From assembly GCA_945901125.1 (NCBI GenBank), contig CAMDKD010000005.1, positions 1 through 64,000 of the forward strand: a stretch of DNA of 64,000 bases, read 5' to 3'. Below are positions 50,572 through 59,997 of this stretch, one piece after another (the stretch's first letter is position 1; every line of letters begins with the position of its first letter). The translations under genes were made by a program, and so were the position numbers. Under the pieces are notes generated by a model. That model ran no database searches and had not been told where the DNA came from. It saw only the letters and a list, made by a program, of their open reading frames with translations. This DNA is from Bordetella parapertussis. Lineage in GTDB: Bacteria > Pseudomonadota > Gammaproteobacteria > Burkholderiales > Burkholderiaceae_C.

Positions 50572-51072
50572 TCATGCCAGCAGGCTCCGGCCGGTGTCGC
50601 TGTGCGCGGTCAGTGTCACTGTGCGGCTTTCGTCGTCATTCACCTGCAACAACACATCCAGGTCAGCTTGCGGCAGAAAACCGGCGGCCTTGTCCGGCCA
50701 TTCGCAAATCTTCAAACCGGGCGCAGCAAACATGTCTCTGAAACCCGCGTCTTCCCATTCCTGCGGGTCTTTGAAGCGGTAAAAATCAAAATGCCAGATC
50801 GACAAAGGTTTGTCATCCCGTTCTAGTTCATACGACTCGACCACCGCATAAGTCGGGCTTTTGATGCGCCCGCTCACCCCCAGGGCTTGCAACAAATGGC
50901 GGGTGAAACTGGTCTTGCCGCTGCCCAGATCACCGTGCAGACACAGTTGCGCATGGCGCAGGTGTACATTGGCCGACAGGCTGAGCGCATAGGCCTGACA
51001 GGCTTGTTCATCAGGCCAGTGCAAGCTTTTTACAATCGACGTTTGGTTCAAAGGAATGATGTGTCCATTCAA
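50572..51072 (-). CDS. tsaE: tRNA threonylcarbamoyladenosine biosynthesis ATPase TsaE
   Basis: A 166-residue P-loop ATPase of the TsaB-TsaD-TsaE complex that makes t6A37 in tRNA. Walker A is LHGDLGSGKTSFTRHLL; SPTYAVVESYEL and WHFDFYRFKDPQEWEDAGF carry the other family motifs. No ATG fits: candidate starts are TTG at 51072 or TTG at 51051. The first would overlap the divergent queG start by 12 bases. Gene order tsaE-amiC matches many betaproteobacteria. Confidence 0.9.
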   Translation of the reverse strand: MNGHIIPLNQTSIVKSLHWPDEQACQAYALSLSANVHLRHAQLCLHGDLGSGKTSFTRHLLQALGVSGRIKSPTYAVVESYELERDDKPLSIWHFDFYRFKDPQEWEDAGFRDMFAAPGLKICEWPDKAAGFLPQADLDVLLQVNDDESRTVTLTAHSDTGRSLLA

Positions 51073-52173
51073 CAGCAGGGGTTGCCAGAGCAGTTACAGC
51101 TTTGGGGGCGGCAACTGGGATTCTCCCAAATTGGCGTGGCCCCTGTCGATCTGTCGCAGGCCGAGCCCGGATTGTTGGCTTGGCTGGCGGCCGGCCACCA
51201 CGGCAGCATGGACTATATGCAACGCCACGGCCTGATGCGCGCACGGCCCGCCGAGTTGATGCCCGGCACTTTGAGCGTCATCACCGCGCGCATGAACTAT
51301 TTGCCATCCGGCTCCTCTGTTGACTTGATAAGCCGCGAACTCGCGCGCTTGCAGCAACCCAGCGAAGCCGTCATTTCTGTGTACGCCAGAGGGCGTGACT
51401 ACCACAAGGTGATGCGCCAAAGACTGCAACAACTGGCGCATAAGTTGCAAGAAGTCACCGGGCCGCTGGGACACCGTGTGTTCACCGATTCGGCACCGGT
51501 GCTCGAAGCCGAGTTGGCGGTCAAAAGCGGTCTGGGCTGGCGCGGCAAACACACGCTGGTGTTGCAGCGCGAGGCCGGTTCGTTTTTCTTTCTGGGTGAA
51601 ATTTTTGTCGACATGGCGCTCACACCCGGTGAACCTGTCAGCGATCATTGCGGCAGTTGCAGCGCTTGCATCAGCGCTTGCCCGACGCAGGCCATCGTCG
51701 CGCCTTACCAGTTGGATGCGCGTCGCTGCATTTCCTACCTGACCATAGAGCACGACGGGCCTATACCGCTGGAGCTGCGTGCTTTGATGGGCAACCGCAT
51801 TTACGGCTGCGACGACTGTCAACTGGTCTGCCCGTGGAACAAGTTCGCGCAACGCAGCGCCTTGCCTGACTTTGACGAGCGCCACGGTCTGGGCGCGGCG
51901 CAACTGGTGCATTTGATGCAATGGGACGAGGCCACGTTTTTGCGCATGACCGAAGGCAGCGCGATTCGCCGCATCGGCCATGTGCGCTGGTTGCGTAATG
52001 TGGCGATTGCCATCGGCAATGCTTTGCGTTCTGAAGTCGCTTTGCCCGAGCAGGAACAGCTAGCATTGCGCCGCAGTTTGCAGCACTGGTCGGCGCACGC
52101 CAACGTGGTGGTCAGTGAAAGCGTGGCCTGGGCGCTGGCCGCTGACGCCGGGGCGACAAGCGATGTCGACTGA
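51061..52173 (+). CDS. queG: Epoxyqueuosine reductase QueG
   Basis: A 370-residue Fe-S and cobalamin-dependent enzyme for the last step of queuosine biosynthesis in tRNA. The GTG at 51061 is chosen because AAAGGA lies 5-10 bases upstream and the next residues (SIQQQGLPEQLQLWGRQLGF) fit the family. VISVYARGRDYHKVM and VFTDSAPVLEAELAVKSGLG are QueG motifs. Two [4Fe-4S] sites are CGSCSACISACP and CDDCQLVCPWN. It is divergent from and slightly overlaps tsaE. Confidence 0.93.
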   Translation: MSIQQQGLPEQLQLWGRQLGFSQIGVAPVDLSQAEPGLLAWLAAGHHGSMDYMQRHGLMRARPAELMPGTLSVITARMNYLPSGSSVDLISRELARLQQPSEAVISVYARGRDYHKVMRQRLQQLAHKLQEVTGPLGHRVFTDSAPVLEAELAVKSGLGWRGKHTLVLQREAGSFFFLGEIFVDMALTPGEPVSDHCGSCSACISACPTQAIVAPYQLDARRCISYLTIEHDGPIPLELRALMGNRIYGCDDCQLVCPWNKFAQRSALPDFDERHGLGAAQLVHLMQWDEATFLRMTEGSAIRRIGHVRWLRNVAIAIGNALRSEVALPEQEQLALRRSLQHWSAHANVVVSESVAWALAADAGATSDVD

Positions 52174-52214
52174 GGCAGGTTTATCAATCCGCTTGCCAGT
52201 CAACTTGTAGTTGA

Positions 52215-52228
52215 TTGATCTACATCAG
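52215..52228. promoter_or_regulatory. FNR/ANR-type box upstream of acyl-CoA dehydrogenase
   Basis: TTGATCTACATCAG differs from the TTGAT-N4-ATCAA consensus at one base and lies 85 bp before the GTG start. Confidence 0.55.
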
Positions 52229-52312
52229 AATTAGATTTCCCTGGGTCTATAGCATCCTGCTGATGTTGACTGCTTTCTCTTATATGGGCCAAAACCGCCA
52301 AGGTGGCCGACG

Positions 52313-53467
52313 GTGAATTTCCAGCATTCCGCCAAAGCCATAGGCTTGACCCGCCGCTTACAGGCTTTCATGGACAGTTATGTGTTGCCGCACAACGCCG
52401 CTTGGCACCAGTCGGTGCAGGACGGCGTTTTCCCGCCGGTATTCATGGAAGATTTGAAAACCCTGGCGCAGGAAGCCGGTTTGTGGAATCTGTGTCTGCC
52501 CGCGCTTGCAGACACAAGCGCTGACATGGCTTTGTCCAACCTGGACTATGCGCCCTTGGCCGAAGCCATGGGACGCATTCCTTGGTCGGCTGAGGTGTTC
52601 AATTGCAACGCGCCGGATTCGGGCAATATGGCTTTGCTGCAGCAATACGCCAGCGCCGCGCAACGCGAACAATGGCTGACGCCTTTGCTCAACGGCAGTA
52701 TGCGCTCCGCATTTGCCATGAGCGAACCTGATGTGGCCTCGTCGGATCCGACCAATTTACAAACCTCGGTCACGCAACAAGGCGAACGATTGGAAATCAA
52801 TGGCCGCAAATGGTTCATCACCGGGGCGGCGCATCCGCAATGCCAACTGTTGCTGGTGATCTGCCGCGATGATGCTGCGCACTGCAGCGCCGAGCCTGTG
52901 AACCCGCACCGTCAGCACAGCATTGTGTTGGTGCCCAGACACCAGGCAGGCGTGGAGTTGGTGCGCAATATTCCGGTGGTACACAAGACCTCACCCGAAG
53001 GGCATGGAGAAATTGTGTTTCGCCATGTGTCTGTTCCCCTGGACCACGTACTGGGCAGTCGCGGCGATGGTTTTGCCATGGCGCAGTTCAGGCTGGGGCC
53101 GGGGCGTATTCACCATTGCATGCGCACCATCGGTCAATGCGAACTCGCACTTGAGCTGGCAACCGCACGCGCACTTGAGCGCAAATCCTTTAACCACTAC
53201 CTGGCCGGTTACGCCAATGTGCAACAGTGGATTGCCGAGTCACGCATGGAGATTGACCAGGCGCGTTTGCTGGTCTTGCGCACGGCCTGGCTGATGGACC
53301 AGCCGGACACAGACTCGGCTTATTTGCGCGCGCAGATTTCAGGCATCAAAGTGGTGGCGGCGAATTTGCAAAGCAGGGTGGTCGAGCGGGCCATGCAAAT
53401 ATTCGGGGCCATGGGTTTGTCGCCTGACACACCGCAGCAAATGCGCGAGCCTGTGCGTATCCGTTAA
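52313..53467 (+). CDS. Acyl-CoA dehydrogenase, C-terminally shortened
   Basis: A 384-residue FAD enzyme of the acyl-CoA dehydrogenase family (ACAD10/11-like). Visible motifs: RSAFAMSEPDVASSDPTNLQ, GRKWFITGAAHPQCQLLLVI, GRIHHCMRTIGQCELALEL and RAMQIFGAMGLSPDTP. The start is a GTG at 52313. After SPDTP the protein ends abruptly (QQMREPVRIR), where relatives carry about 25-30 more residues including a conserved DGPDEVH-type segment. Neither following frame restores that tail. Activity is therefore uncertain. An FNR-type box lies upstream. Confidence 0.8.
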   Translation: MNFQHSAKAIGLTRRLQAFMDSYVLPHNAAWHQSVQDGVFPPVFMEDLKTLAQEAGLWNLCLPALADTSADMALSNLDYAPLAEAMGRIPWSAEVFNCNAPDSGNMALLQQYASAAQREQWLTPLLNGSMRSAFAMSEPDVASSDPTNLQTSVTQQGERLEINGRKWFITGAAHPQCQLLLVICRDDAAHCSAEPVNPHRQHSIVLVPRHQAGVELVRNIPVVHKTSPEGHGEIVFRHVSVPLDHVLGSRGDGFAMAQFRLGPGRIHHCMRTIGQCELALELATARALERKSFNHYLAGYANVQQWIAESRMEIDQARLLVLRTAWLMDQPDTDSAYLRAQISGIKVVAANLQSRVVERAMQIFGAMGLSPDTPQQMREPVRIR

Positions 53468-53483
53468 CTGATGGCGTGAATAT

Positions 53484-54383
53484 TTAAAAACGGTAATTGC
53501 CCGCCAACAGCACAGAATGGTTGTCATTCTTTGTACCACTGGTGATGAAATTCAGGTAAGCGGCGTACAAAGACAAGCGCGGCGTGAACGCGTAGCCGCC
53601 CGCCAGCATGGACGTATTACCGATGGTGGCCTTGTCCTCACCCTGGTTGCGGGTCAGTTGCAACTGGGCGTAACCTGCCGGTACCGGGTAGTACTTGAGC
53701 GACACGTCTGCTTCATTGTTGTGATTGGTGTTGCTGTCTTCGTGACGGATATTCCTCAAAGAAAGTTCAAAGCACAGCGACTCCTGTTGGCCTATGTGCC
53801 ACAAGGTCTTGGAGGTAAGGCTGGTTTTAGTGGTGACGTCATCGGCCAGCGTCGTTAACAACAAGCTGTTAGCGGTAAAACTGAGTCGGGTTTTGTCAAC
53901 GCCTACCGAGATTTGACTCAGCGGAAAAAGGTAATAGCCCGCGGCATAGGAGTTGGATTGGTATTGCAAATCGTATTGAACCGAAGGGAGGGCTTTGAAC
54001 TTGCTATCACCGCTGCCCTTGACATAACCGAGTTTGGCAAACATATCGCCCTGGTAATACGTGACAGACACACTGGTGTTGGACAAATAGGTGTTGTATG
54101 TTGTGGTATCTATGTCTGTGGGGGCTACCGCCAGGTACAGATTGCTGGCACGTTGAATGAACTCGTGCTGGTCAAAGGCCTGCTCCGGGTCGTTGTTGAC
54201 CGGTTTGAAAAATACTTGCAAGCCGGCCACCGGACTGCGGGTGGTTTCGGTGTCTTCGGTGTTCTTTGTCACTGCGCCTATGGTTGAAAGATTGGCCCGG
54301 TAGGTATCAGCTTCAGCAGAGGCGATAAAGCTTTGAAAGAGGGCTGTCGCAGCCAGCACACACCGTGTCACAGCGGATGTCAT
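53484..54383 (-). CDS. Putative outer-membrane beta-barrel protein
   Basis: A 299-residue protein with a Sec signal peptide (MTSAVTRCVLAATALFQSFIASA). It then shows alternating amphipathic strands such as SLYAAYLNFITSG, SYAAGYYLFPLSQISVGVD and VSLKYYPVPAGYAQLQLTRN, and ends in Phe (LLAGNYRF), the usual C-terminal barrel signature. This looks like a general porin-like barrel of a betaproteobacterial family I do not recognise. The ~255 bp upstream, shared with nrdJ, is AT-rich. Confidence 0.65.
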   Translation of the reverse strand: MTSAVTRCVLAATALFQSFIASAEADTYRANLSTIGAVTKNTEDTETTRSPVAGLQVFFKPVNNDPEQAFDQHEFIQRASNLYLAVAPTDIDTTTYNTYLSNTSVSVTYYQGDMFAKLGYVKGSGDSKFKALPSVQYDLQYQSNSYAAGYYLFPLSQISVGVDKTRLSFTANSLLLTTLADDVTTKTSLTSKTLWHIGQQESLCFELSLRNIRHEDSNTNHNNEADVSLKYYPVPAGYAQLQLTRNQGEDKATIGNTSMLAGGYAFTPRLSLYAAYLNFITSGTKNDNHSVLLAGNYRF

Positions 54384-54581
54384 AATTTTTCTTCTTTCTT
54401 GTTAATTAATCAAAAGTAATCGGTTATTTGTATTATTAATAATTAATTAGAACTATTATTTTTTTCTCGCGTTGATAAAGGCAACAAGTATGTGTAATTT
54501 GCCTAAAACAGCAACTCAGGCTTGTTTTTGCCCATCTAAAGCTTCTTTCACCTGTCTCAGTGACCGGCAATTGCTGCGCGA

Positions 54582-54595
54582 TTGACGCAGGTCAA
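54582..54595. promoter_or_regulatory. FNR/ANR-type box upstream of nrdJ
   Basis: TTGACGCAGGTCAA, a perfect 5-4-5 inverted repeat of the FNR/Dnr type, 47 bp before the nrdJ start. Confidence 0.65.
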
Positions 54596-54641
54596 CGCCC
54601 GCCTTCATGGCCAGTTCTAAGCTTGCTGACATGCTCACCTC

Positions 54642-56756
54642 ATGTCAGAAAAAACCGCAGTGAACCCTCAAGCTCAAACCATCAGCCTGGATGTGCTGCA
54701 AGAAAAATATTTAAAACAAGGCGAAACCGGCGAGACCGATATCTTCCGCCGCGTAGCCCGTGCCCTGGCCAGCATGGAGTCGCCTTCATTGCAAAAAAAG
54801 TACGAACTGATTTTCTACAACAACATGTTGTCAGGCGCCATCGGTGCCGGGCGCATCATGAGTTCGGCGGGTACGGATTTGCAAGCGACTTTGATCAATT
54901 GCTTTGTACAACCGGTGGGCGATTGCATACAAGGTTTTGACCCGCAAGGTCTGCCTGGCATTTACGAGGCCTTGCGCGAGGCCGCAGAGACCATGCGCCG
55001 CGGCGGCGGCGTCGGTTACGACTTTTCACCCATACGCCCGCGTGGAGCCTTGGTGCGCGCGACAGCGTCTATTGCTTCGGGCCCGTGCAGTTACATCAAT
55101 GTGTTTGACCAGTCTTGTTCTACGGTCGAGAGCGCAGGCGCAAGACGCGGCGCGCAAATGGGCGTGTTGCGCATAGACCACCCGGATATTTTGGAATTCA
55201 TAGAAGCCAAGCGAACGCCCGGTCGCTGGAACAACTTCAATGTGTCGGTGGCCGTGTCTGACCGGTTCATGCAAACGCTGGCACAGGGCGGCGACTGGGC
55301 CTTGGTACACAGGGCTGAACCCGGAGCTGATTGCAAGCCTACTGGTGCTTCACACGACGAACACGGCAACTGGATTTACCGGACCATATCGGCGCAAGCT
55401 TTGTGGGACAAACTGACGCAGTCGGCCTACGACTATGCCGAACCCGGCGTGCTGTTCATGGACCCTATCAACAGCGACAACAACCTGTCTTACTGTGAAG
55501 CCATAGCCACCACCAATCCTTGCGGTGAACAGCCTTTGCCGGCTTATGGCTGCTGCAATTTGGGGCCGGTCATATTGCCGCGATTTGTGAAGAATGCTTT
55601 TGATAAAAGCCTATTGGCCGAATTTGACTTTGCCGCTTTTGAAAAAGCGGTGACGGTGCAAGTGCGTGCGCTTGACAATGTGTTGGACTTGAGCCTGTGG
55701 CCTTTGCCGCAGCAACGCGACGAAGCCATGGCCAAGCGCCGCATAGGTGTGGGCTTTACCGGCTTGGGCGATGCCTTGGTGATGTTGGGTCTGAGGTATG
55801 ACCAGTCCGAGGGGCGCGACATGGCAGTGCGCATTGCTGCTTGCATGCGCGACGCGGCTTATACAGCTTCGGTCAAGCTGGCGCAGGAAAAAGGTGTGTT
55901 TCCTGCATTTGAAGCAGAGGCTTATCTGGCAAGCGGGCACGCTGCCAGTCGCTTGCCTGTGGCTATTCAAGACGAGATCCGCAAGCACGGCATACGCAAC
56001 AGCCACCTGCTGTCGATTGCGCCGACCGGCACTGTCAGTCTGGCATTTGCAGACAACACATCCAACGGCATAGAACCGGCGTTTTCATGGGTGTACCGGC
56101 GCAAGAAAAGAACCGGCGACGGCAAGACGCTGGACTACGAAGTGCAAGACCACGCCTGGCGGCTTTACCGTCAAGCAGGTGGCGATGTGAATGCCTTGCC
56201 TGACTGTTTTGTGTCTGCAATGCAGATGAGCGCCTCTGCCCATATCGCCATGATGCAAGCGGTTCAGCCTTACATAGACACTGCTATTTCAAAAACAGTG
56301 AATGTGCCTGTCGATTTTCCTTATGAGGATTTCAAAGATTTGTACCTGAGCGCCTGGCAAGCCGGACTCAAGGGATTGGCGACTTACCGGCCGAGTTTGT
56401 TGTCATTGGCCGCGCGAGGCGGATTTTTATCCCGCGCCTTGAGTGATATGCGCAAGGTGATTTGGGAGCGCGGACCGGTTCGTTTGGGCACTTATTGCAA
56501 ACCCGATGGCACGCAGGTGCCTATGTGGCACGACTCGGAAGCCGCGGCGATTGCCTACGCCCTACAAATGATTATTCAAAACAGAAACCCGGATGAACAA
56601 ACGCCCTCAGGTTTGAATGACAACCCTGTGTTGCACCATCCGGCATCACACGCCATGTCAGGAAAGAAATGCATGGAATGCGGCGCGCATGCGGTGATCA
56701 AAAAAGACGGCTGCGAGTTTTGTACCCAATGCGGTCACACCGGCAGTTGCGGATAA
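54642..56756 (+). CDS. nrdJ: Adenosylcobalamin-dependent (class II) ribonucleotide reductase
   Basis: A 704-residue class II reductase that makes deoxynucleotides with or without oxygen. The N-terminal region has FYNNMLSGAIGAGRIMSSAG. The active-site core contains AETMRRGGGVGYDFSPIRPR, SYINVFDQSCSTVESAGARR, NPCGEQPLPAYGCCNLGPV with the thiyl and partner Cys, and SIAPTGTVSLAFADNTSNGI. The C-terminus ends in paired CxxC motifs (KCMECGAHAV, CEFCTQCGHTG), a redox/zinc tail. An FNR-type box upstream suggests induction at low oxygen. Confidence 0.93.
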   Translation: MSEKTAVNPQAQTISLDVLQEKYLKQGETGETDIFRRVARALASMESPSLQKKYELIFYNNMLSGAIGAGRIMSSAGTDLQATLINCFVQPVGDCIQGFDPQGLPGIYEALREAAETMRRGGGVGYDFSPIRPRGALVRATASIASGPCSYINVFDQSCSTVESAGARRGAQMGVLRIDHPDILEFIEAKRTPGRWNNFNVSVAVSDRFMQTLAQGGDWALVHRAEPGADCKPTGASHDEHGNWIYRTISAQALWDKLTQSAYDYAEPGVLFMDPINSDNNLSYCEAIATTNPCGEQPLPAYGCCNLGPVILPRFVKNAFDKSLLAEFDFAAFEKAVTVQVRALDNVLDLSLWPLPQQRDEAMAKRRIGVGFTGLGDALVMLGLRYDQSEGRDMAVRIAACMRDAAYTASVKLAQEKGVFPAFEAEAYLASGHAASRLPVAIQDEIRKHGIRNSHLLSIAPTGTVSLAFADNTSNGIEPAFSWVYRRKKRTGDGKTLDYEVQDHAWRLYRQAGGDVNALPDCFVSAMQMSASAHIAMMQAVQPYIDTAISKTVNVPVDFPYEDFKDLYLSAWQAGLKGLATYRPSLLSLAARGGFLSRALSDMRKVIWERGPVRLGTYCKPDGTQVPMWHDSEAAAIAYALQMIIQNRNPDEQTPSGLNDNPVLHHPASHAMSGKKCMECGAHAVIKKDGCEFCTQCGHTGSCG

Positions 56757-56772
56757 GCCATGCCGCGCCCGC

Positions 56773-57371
56773 TCAGCTGATCGCTGGCTGCGTCAAAGGC
56801 GTTAATAAATAGCGCATCAAGTCGGCGACTGAGCGTATACGGTCGCCGAAGGGCAGGTGACCGGCACCGCGAAAAAACAGCCCTTGATTGACATCGCCTT
56901 GCATGGCGTGGCCGAGTTGCTGGTCAATGCAAAACTGGCCTATGCTTGCGACACCGTCGCGCAAGCCGCAGTGTTGCAGGCAATCAAACGACATATTGCA
57001 TTTGGACTTGACGTGCGCGCGTTCTTGCAGAACGGGAAGAATGCGTAAATATTTGTCCAACCCATCAAATCCTTGTGCCTGCAACGCAGATCGACAGACG
57101 AGATGGTGCCCATGCCGCCGAGACTGGCGACAGCAGATGCCAGCGATGACGCGGAAACCCCGACGCCCATGCCACCTTGCACCACGGGCAGCAGTGTCTT
57201 GTTTTTGATCTTCAAAGCACGCAAGCCGCCGGCTTGCATCACATCGAACCACTCGCTTGTCTTAATGGGCATCAAATTGGCGCTGACGAAGCGTGGAGCC
57301 CAGACCGATAGGCTCAGGGGTATGCATGCCTCTTTCTGAGAACTGCCCACAATGACCTCCGGTTGATTCAT
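56773..57371 (-). pseudogene. Degraded nitronate monooxygenase (2-nitropropane dioxygenase family)
   Basis: The 5' half, from an ATG at 57371, includes KTLLPVVQGGMGVGVSASSL and SLGGMGTISSVDLRC, the FMN-site start of the family. The frame then changes. The last ~30 codons (GLFFRGAGHLPFGDRIRSVA, DLMRYLLTPL) are the family C-terminus in a different frame. Most of the barrel between them is deleted. It lies between nrdJ and the cbb3 locus and points away from ccoI. Confidence 0.85.
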
Positions 57372-57404
57372 GGCTTTATTATTCTGTGAGCCATGTGCCG
57401 GACA

Positions 57405-57418
57405 TTGACATAGGTCAA
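57405..57418. promoter_or_regulatory. FNR/ANR-type box (distal) before ccoI
   Basis: TTGACATAGGTCAA, a 5-4-5 inverted repeat, 34 bp upstream of the old nitronate monooxygenase start and 116 bp before ccoI. It could serve either direction. Confidence 0.55.
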
Positions 57419-57484
57419 GTGAAAAGCGCGGGAGCAATTTTTTTCGCTTTGCATTTGGCAACTCGCTAGGTTTTTGTGCCTCTA

Positions 57485-57498
57485 TTGACGTAAGTCAA
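57485..57498. promoter_or_regulatory. FNR/ANR-type box (proximal) before ccoI
   Basis: TTGACGTAAGTCAA lies 36 bp before the ccoI ATG, probably at or near the promoter. Confidence 0.65.
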
Positions 57499-57533
57499 GC
57501 TCTGTTGAGGCGCTCAACTCTAAGCTTCATGCC

Positions 57534-59858
57534 ATGAGCTCAAACTACGCCTTACTCGACGAACCGGCCAACTGGACAGCTTTCAGCACGCCCTCGCCGC
57601 AGAACAAGACCTCGGACAAAGAACACGGCCTGTGGCAGTCGCAAGTGGTGGTCGAAGGCATGCATTGCGGGTCCTGCGCGTTGAATGTGGAAAAAGCTTT
57701 GCGTTCGGTGCCGGGTGTGAAGCAGGCCACAGTCAACGGTGCGACGCATCGCGCCGAGGTGGTCTGGGAGGTGGATGCCGTCAAGCCTTCGCAATGGCTG
57801 AATGCTTTGCACGACGCGGGCTACGAGGCTGTGCCGGCCAACGACCATGTGGCGCGCAGCGAAGGCAAGCTGGAAGTACGCAGACAGCTATGGCGCTGGG
57901 CGGTGGCCGGTTTTTGCATGATGCAAGTCATGATGTACGCCTTACCCCCTTATTTTTCGCCCGACATCACGGCGGAGATGTTGACGCTGCTGCGCTGGGC
58001 CGCCTGGGTATTGACTTTGCCGGTCATGTTCTTCTCTGCCGATGTCTTCACTGCTGCCGCCTGGCGCGATTTAAAGCGCGGCAACATCAGCATGGATTTG
58101 CCGGTCGCCATCGGCATATGGGTCAGCTTCATGGTCAGCAGCGCGGCTATGTTCAGTCCTGATGGATTTTTCGGCAACGAGGTGTATTTCGATTCGATCA
58201 CCATGTTTGTGTTTTTCCTGCTCACCGGTCGCTGGCTGGAAGCGCGTTTGCGCGAGCGCACAGCCGGTTCGCTGGAAGCTTTGATCAACCGTTTGCCGCA
58301 GTCGGTATACCGCAAGAGAGCCGATGGTGAGTTCGATAACGTAGGTTTGGCCATGGTCAAACCCGGCGATGTGTTGCAAGTGCATCCCGGTGAAGTGTTT
58401 GCCGCTGACGGTAGGTTGCTCAGCGGTCATACCTGGGTGGAAGAAGCTTTGCTCAGCGGCGAGTCTGAACCGCTGGAGCGCCGTCCGGGCGAAGCGGTGT
58501 TGGCGGGTTCGCACAATTTGCGCGAAACCGTCACCATGCAAGTGACGGCGCTGGGCGAGTCCACGCGTTATGCAGCGATTGTGAATTTGATGCAAACCGC
58601 TTCATTGCATAAACCTCGGCTGGCGGCGTTAGCCGATCGCATAGCCAAGCCGTTTTTGCTGGCGGTGCTGGTGGTGGCCGCGCTGGCGGCCGTCTGGGCC
58701 TGGGGCGAGTCGCCCGGCAAGGCCATGATGGTGGCGGTGTCGGTGTTGATCGTCACTTGTCCTTGTGCTTTGTCATTGGCCACGCCTGCAGCCATGCTGG
58801 CGGCGGCGGGTAATCTGGCGCGCCAAGGTGTGTTGCTGCGGGATGTGCAATCTTTGGAATCACTGGCGCGGGTCGATGCCGTGGTGTTCGACAAGACCGG
58901 CACGCTGACCAGTGACCGCATGGAATTGCAACACTTGTTCACGCCTGAGTTTCCCAAGGGCATGACGCAATTGCAAACCCCGTCATTGCAAAACCTGCTG
59001 GCGCTCACCGCTTCGTTGGCCGAACATTCCTGGCACCCGTATGCGCGTGCCGTGCTTCAAATAGAAAAATCCAGTTCGCCGCAACCGGTGTTACAGCAAG
59101 TGCAGGAGCACGTCGGACAAGGTGTGTCGGCCACTTGGATGAGCCCGCAAGGTGCGCGCGAATTGCGCATGGGTTCACTGGCGTTTTGCCGCGCCGCCAC
59201 GCAGTCGCAAGAGATTCCGTTTGCTGCTCAAGCCGCGCAAGTGCATGTGTTTGACCAGCAAGGCTGGCTGGCCTCGTATGTGTTTCGTGAAGTCTTGCGA
59301 CCCGATGCGGTAGACACCATGGCGCGTTTGCGCAGGTTAGGCGTCGGCATATACCTGATGTCTGGCGACAAGCCTGCGGCGGTAGATGCCATCGCCAGCC
59401 GTTTGCAACTCGATCCTGTGCATGTGTACGGCGGCTGTAGCCCGGCAGACAAGCTGGGCTATTTGAAAGACTTGCAGGCATCAGGTAAACGCGTGGCCAT
59501 GGTCGGTGATGGGTTTAACGACATGCCGGTGATGGCCGGAGCCCATGTGTCGTTTGCTTTCGGTCAGGCCGTGCCCTTGGCACAAGCGCGTTCAGATGTG
59601 GTGGTGCTGGGCCAGCAGTTGATGGCAGTGGCAGACACCATGGCGCTGGCGCGGCGCAGCATGCGCGTGGTCAGCCACAACCTGATCTGGGCAGCTGCTT
59701 ACAACGCGGTGTGCGTGCCGCTGGCTGTCATGGGCTATTTGCCTGCATGGCTGGCTGGACTTGGCATGGCCGTCAGCTCGTTGGTGGTGGTGTTGTATTC
59801 ATTGCAACTGGCCATGCCGACAAAGAAACGTATATCAACTTCACTTGCGGCAAGCTGA
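57534..59858 (+). CDS. ccoI: Copper-transporting P1B-type ATPase CcoI/FixI
   Basis: A 774-residue inner-membrane P-type ATPase that supplies copper for cbb3 oxidase assembly. The N-terminal HMA domain has GMHCGSCALNVEKAL. Eight hydrophobic segments surround the actuator (LLSGESEPLERRPG), the ion motif C409-P-C411 in VTCPCALSLATPAA, phosphorylation Asp453 in VVFDKTGTLTSD, and the hinge VAMVGDGFNDMPVMAGAH. It is followed one base later by ccoS, then ccoNOQP. FNR-type boxes precede it. Confidence 0.93.
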   Translation: MSSNYALLDEPANWTAFSTPSPQNKTSDKEHGLWQSQVVVEGMHCGSCALNVEKALRSVPGVKQATVNGATHRAEVVWEVDAVKPSQWLNALHDAGYEAVPANDHVARSEGKLEVRRQLWRWAVAGFCMMQVMMYALPPYFSPDITAEMLTLLRWAAWVLTLPVMFFSADVFTAAAWRDLKRGNISMDLPVAIGIWVSFMVSSAAMFSPDGFFGNEVYFDSITMFVFFLLTGRWLEARLRERTAGSLEALINRLPQSVYRKRADGEFDNVGLAMVKPGDVLQVHPGEVFAADGRLLSGHTWVEEALLSGESEPLERRPGEAVLAGSHNLRETVTMQVTALGESTRYAAIVNLMQTASLHKPRLAALADRIAKPFLLAVLVVAALAAVWAWGESPGKAMMVAVSVLIVTCPCALSLATPAAMLAAAGNLARQGVLLRDVQSLESLARVDAVVFDKTGTLTSDRMELQHLFTPEFPKGMTQLQTPSLQNLLALTASLAEHSWHPYARAVLQIEKSSSPQPVLQQVQEHVGQGVSATWMSPQGARELRMGSLAFCRAATQSQEIPFAAQAAQVHVFDQQGWLASYVFREVLRPDAVDTMARLRRLGVGIYLMSGDKPAAVDAIASRLQLDPVHVYGGCSPADKLGYLKDLQASGKRVAMVGDGFNDMPVMAGAHVSFAFGQAVPLAQARSDVVVLGQQLMAVADTMALARRSMRVVSHNLIWAAAYNAVCVPLAVMGYLPAWLAGLGMAVSSLVVVLYSLQLAMPTKKRISTSLAAS

Positions 59859-59859
59859 C

Positions 59860-59997
59860 ATGGATATTTTGTATTTACTGATCCCGCTGTCCGTGGTGCT
59901 GGTGCTGCTGATACTCATAGGCTTGTGGTGGGCCATACACAGCGGGCAATTCGACCGCATAGAGGGCGAAGCCGAGCGGATTTTGCGACAGGATTGA
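59860..59997 (+). CDS. ccoS: cbb3 oxidase assembly protein CcoS
   Basis: A 45-residue single-pass membrane protein, MDILYLLIPLSVVLVLLILI then GLWWAIHSGQFDRIEGEAER, the typical CcoS with its SGQFDDLE-like motif and a short acidic tail. It is needed for cofactor insertion into CcoN. It starts just after the ccoI stop, so it is co-translated. The stop overlaps the FNR box that precedes ccoN. Confidence 0.92.
   Translation: MDILYLLIPLSVVLVLLILIGLWWAIHSGQFDRIEGEAERILRQD

Noticed and set aside
54384..54641. Cobalamin riboswitch upstream of the B12-dependent nrdJ
   Set aside because: No B12-box-like GCCACTG motif or suitable long folded leader was seen; the region is mostly AT-rich with an FNR-type box.
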